Assembly: GCA_039023545.1 (NCBI GenBank)
Contig: JBCHKQ010000004.1
Location: 111,426-175,425 of the forward strand
Direction of reading: 5' to 3'
DNA: 64,000 bases
Source: Spirochaetia bacterium 38H-sp
GTDB lineage: Bacteria > Spirochaetota > Spirochaetia > Winmispirales > Winmispiraceae
The notes under the pieces were generated by a model, which saw only the letters and a program-made list of their open reading frames with translations, was not told the DNA's origin and searched no databases. The translations under genes and the position numbers were made by a program. Positions 62,451-64,000 of this stretch are shown piece by piece; position 1 is the stretch's first letter; each line of letters starts with the position of its first letter.

Positions 62451-63461
62451 CTACGGTAACGTAGCAATCACCCTGGAAATCAACTCAACAGACTCATGAG
62501 ATAACAGAGGATACAAAGGGAAAACAATGCACGAAGACACAAGCAACTCAGCACCCTTACAGAACACATCCGACTCAAACCCCGACCATAAACTATCCCC
62601 AAAAATCCTCATAACCTCAACTCCCTGCTTCTTTGCATAGACCATAACATCCTTGATAGAAGAAGAAAGAACAACAGGAAAAGAAAAAGGCACATCAGTT
62701 CCCCCATCTGCCCCAGGGCCAAAACCCGAATGTCTAGACTGCATAAGAGCAGAAGTAAAGAAATCAAAAATCTCCCTTCTTTTGGAAATAAAAAAATCAA
62801 ACTGAGCAAGCTGCGTCTTACCCAAGGCAGCATTCATATCGGACAAAAAATAAAAAGACGGGAGACTCGCAACAGCACCCTTAAATCCAGAAACAAATTT
62901 TCTGGAAACCACACCTGCAAAAGCTCCCCCTGCAGAAGTAATAATCCCAGACTCTTCCAAAGAAACAACAACAAAATCAGCAAAACCACCAACAGACTCT
63001 CCATTCCACAAAGCACCCAGCCCCTGAGACAAGTCCATCACAAGAGGCACACCTAAAGAGGAAAAAAAAGACATATCAGGCACAACCCCAAGAGGAATAC
63101 CCCAAAAGACAGCCTTTACCCCATCCAGTCCATCAAAAGATACAGGGAAACCGGAAGAAGGCACAACATCCACAAAAACAACATCAATCCCCCTTGATAC
63201 AAAAACATTGCCATACACAGAAGACAAAAGAGGCATAACAGCAACCTTATCTCCAGAAACAAGTCCAAGCGAATCACACACAAGAGAAATAGCCCTCTCC
63301 AAATCCCGTAGAACAACCCCCTGGGAAGCACCACAAAAATCCGCAAGCCCATCGGCAAACGCCTCCGAAACCTCACCCGGCGCCAGCGCATCCTCTACAA
63401 GCTGATACAGCACAGCCTCCATATCCACCCTTCTCACCGTAGGCCTAAACACAGGAATCAA
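62451..63461 (-). CDS. DegT/DnrJ/EryC1-fold protein lacking the PLP-binding lysine
   Basis: 336 residues starting IPVFRPTVRRVDMEAVLYQLVEDALAPG, as in DegT-family sugar aminotransferases. The fold appears complete (MDLSQGLGALWNG in place of the usual EDAAQ segment). At the position of the internal aldimine, however, the consensus S-F-x-x-x-K-N-x-T-x-G-E-G-G reads SLEESGIITSAGG (about 167-179), with no lysine. Transamination is therefore unlikely; a PLP-independent or regulatory role is possible. The TTG at 63461, six bases after GGGGG, is chosen over the TTG at 63482 within cheW. Confidence 0.72.
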   Translation of the reverse strand: MIPVFRPTVRRVDMEAVLYQLVEDALAPGEVSEAFADGLADFCGASQGVVLRDLERAISLVCDSLGLVSGDKVAVMPLLSSVYGNVFVSRGIDVVFVDVVPSSGFPVSFDGLDGVKAVFWGIPLGVVPDMSFFSSLGVPLVMDLSQGLGALWNGESVGGFADFVVVSLEESGIITSAGGAFAGVVSRKFVSGFKGAVASLPSFYFLSDMNAALGKTQLAQFDFFISKRREIFDFFTSALMQSRHSGFGPGADGGTDVPFSFPVVLSSSIKDVMVYAKKQGVEVMRIFGDSLWSGFESDVFCKGAELLVSSCIVFPLYPLLSHESVELISRVIATLP

Positions 63462-63471
63462 CACACACCCC

Positions 63472-63951
63472 CTACTTACCAATAGAACGCTCTATCTGAC
63501 GCAACTCCTTGGGACTAAAAAGCCTATGAACATCAAGCACAATAAGATACCCATCCTCTTGATGCACAACACCCTCAATATACTCCGTCCCTATACCAGT
63601 AAAAACCTCAGGCGGAGGCTGAATCCTTGAACGCTCAATAGAAACAACACGCAAAACCTTATCTATAATAATGCCAATTCTATTATTGGAAACCTCAAGA
63701 ATCAAAATACCACTGAGCAACCTGTCCTCCTCGGACAACTCCGGAGACTCTATATTAAAACGCCTATGCAAATTAATCACAGGAAGAATATCTCGCCTCA
63801 ACTTAAAAATCCCTTCAATAAAAGGCGGCGCATTAGGGATAGGCCGTATCTCATGCAACCTTTGAATCTCCTTGACATCAAAAATATCTACACCATAAAA
63901 CTCATTGCCGAGCTGAAAAGTAACAAGCTGGATATTAGAATTATCAGCCAT
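63472..63951 (-). CDS. cheW: Chemotaxis coupling protein CheW
   Basis: 159-residue CheW-fold protein: IQLVTFQLGNEFYGVDIFDVKEIQRLHEIRPIPNAPPFIEGIFKLRRDILPVINL type core, then GIGTEYIEGVVHQEDGYLIVLDVHRLF. It couples receptors to CheA in the chemotaxis array. The ATG at 63951 follows GGGGG; an upstream in-frame ATG adds 15 unlikely residues. Unlike many spirochaete loci no cheA, cheX or cheY is adjacent; the gene may continue a unit entering from the right edge. Confidence 0.92.
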   Translation of the reverse strand: MADNSNIQLVTFQLGNEFYGVDIFDVKEIQRLHEIRPIPNAPPFIEGIFKLRRDILPVINLHRRFNIESPELSEEDRLLSGILILEVSNNRIGIIIDKVLRVVSIERSRIQPPPEVFTGIGTEYIEGVVHQEDGYLIVLDVHRLFSPKELRQIERSIGK

Positions 63952-64000
63952 AGGACCCCCTACACATAGAATACGGCAGTAATAAGAAATATGCAAGAGG

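Overview
The window is a low-GC bacterial chromosome segment that reads as a spirochaete (Spirochaetota, probably Spirochaetales; genus not resolved). The strongest evidence is the flagellar gene set and its order. It includes FlbB, FlbD, a FliY-type switch protein, and a hook protein carrying Lys165, Cys178 and Asn179, which matches the lysinoalanine cross-link site known from Treponema denticola FlgE. No insertion sequence, prophage, CRISPR array, rRNA or tRNA was seen.

Layout. Positions 1-8435 hold mostly rightward genes: the end of an Rnf complex operon (rnfE tail, rnfA), a short-chain dehydrogenase, radC, a leftward nuclease-like orphan, then citramalate synthase (cimA), a BioD/DRTGG P-loop protein and an exbB-exbD-tonB-like trio. 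The gaps after rnfA, radC and the tonB-like gene contain related inverted-repeat material. In front of cimA there is what looks like a complete isoleucine attenuator: a promoter, a leaderless 20-codon leader peptide with five Ile codons, mutually exclusive hairpins and a terminator.

Positions 8519-53339 are one uninterrupted leftward run of about 45 kb with only short gaps or overlaps. Read in the direction of transcription it starts with a reduced division and cell-wall cluster (mraZ, rsmH, ftsL, murF, mraY, ftsW, ftsQ, ftsA, ftsZ). It continues with xer, a TPR lipoprotein, dprA, topA, xer, hslV and hslU. Then comes the flagellar super-operon: flgB-flgC-fliE-fliF-fliG-fliH-fliI-fliJ-flbB-fliK-flgD-flgE-flbD-motA-motB-fliL-fliM-fliY-fliO-fliP-fliQ-fliR-flhB-flhA-flhF-flhG. 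It ends with an acidic membrane protein, sigma-28 (fliA), a FapA/DUF342 protein, two small proteins (one SwrB-like) and a CheA-like kinase that lacks the CheW-coupling domain. The order dprA-topA-xer-hslV-hslU-flgB resembles the Bacillus fla/che region. mraZ is preceded by GTGG boxes on a 10-bp grid, the expected autoregulatory operator.

Positions 53533-63951 hold a GH57 branching enzyme with a DUF4912 partner, a methyltransferase, two exported proteins of unknown function, a rightward cytidine deaminase, and a leftward group: a helical protein, recN, nadK, a DegT-fold protein without the PLP lysine, and cheW.

Taken together the window links cell growth and division, periplasmic flagellum construction and its regulation (FliA, FlhF, FlhG, FlbD). 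The most novel-looking items are the cimA attenuator, the interleaved inverted repeats after rnfA, the P5-less CheA, the SwrB-like protein and the lysine-less DegT protein.
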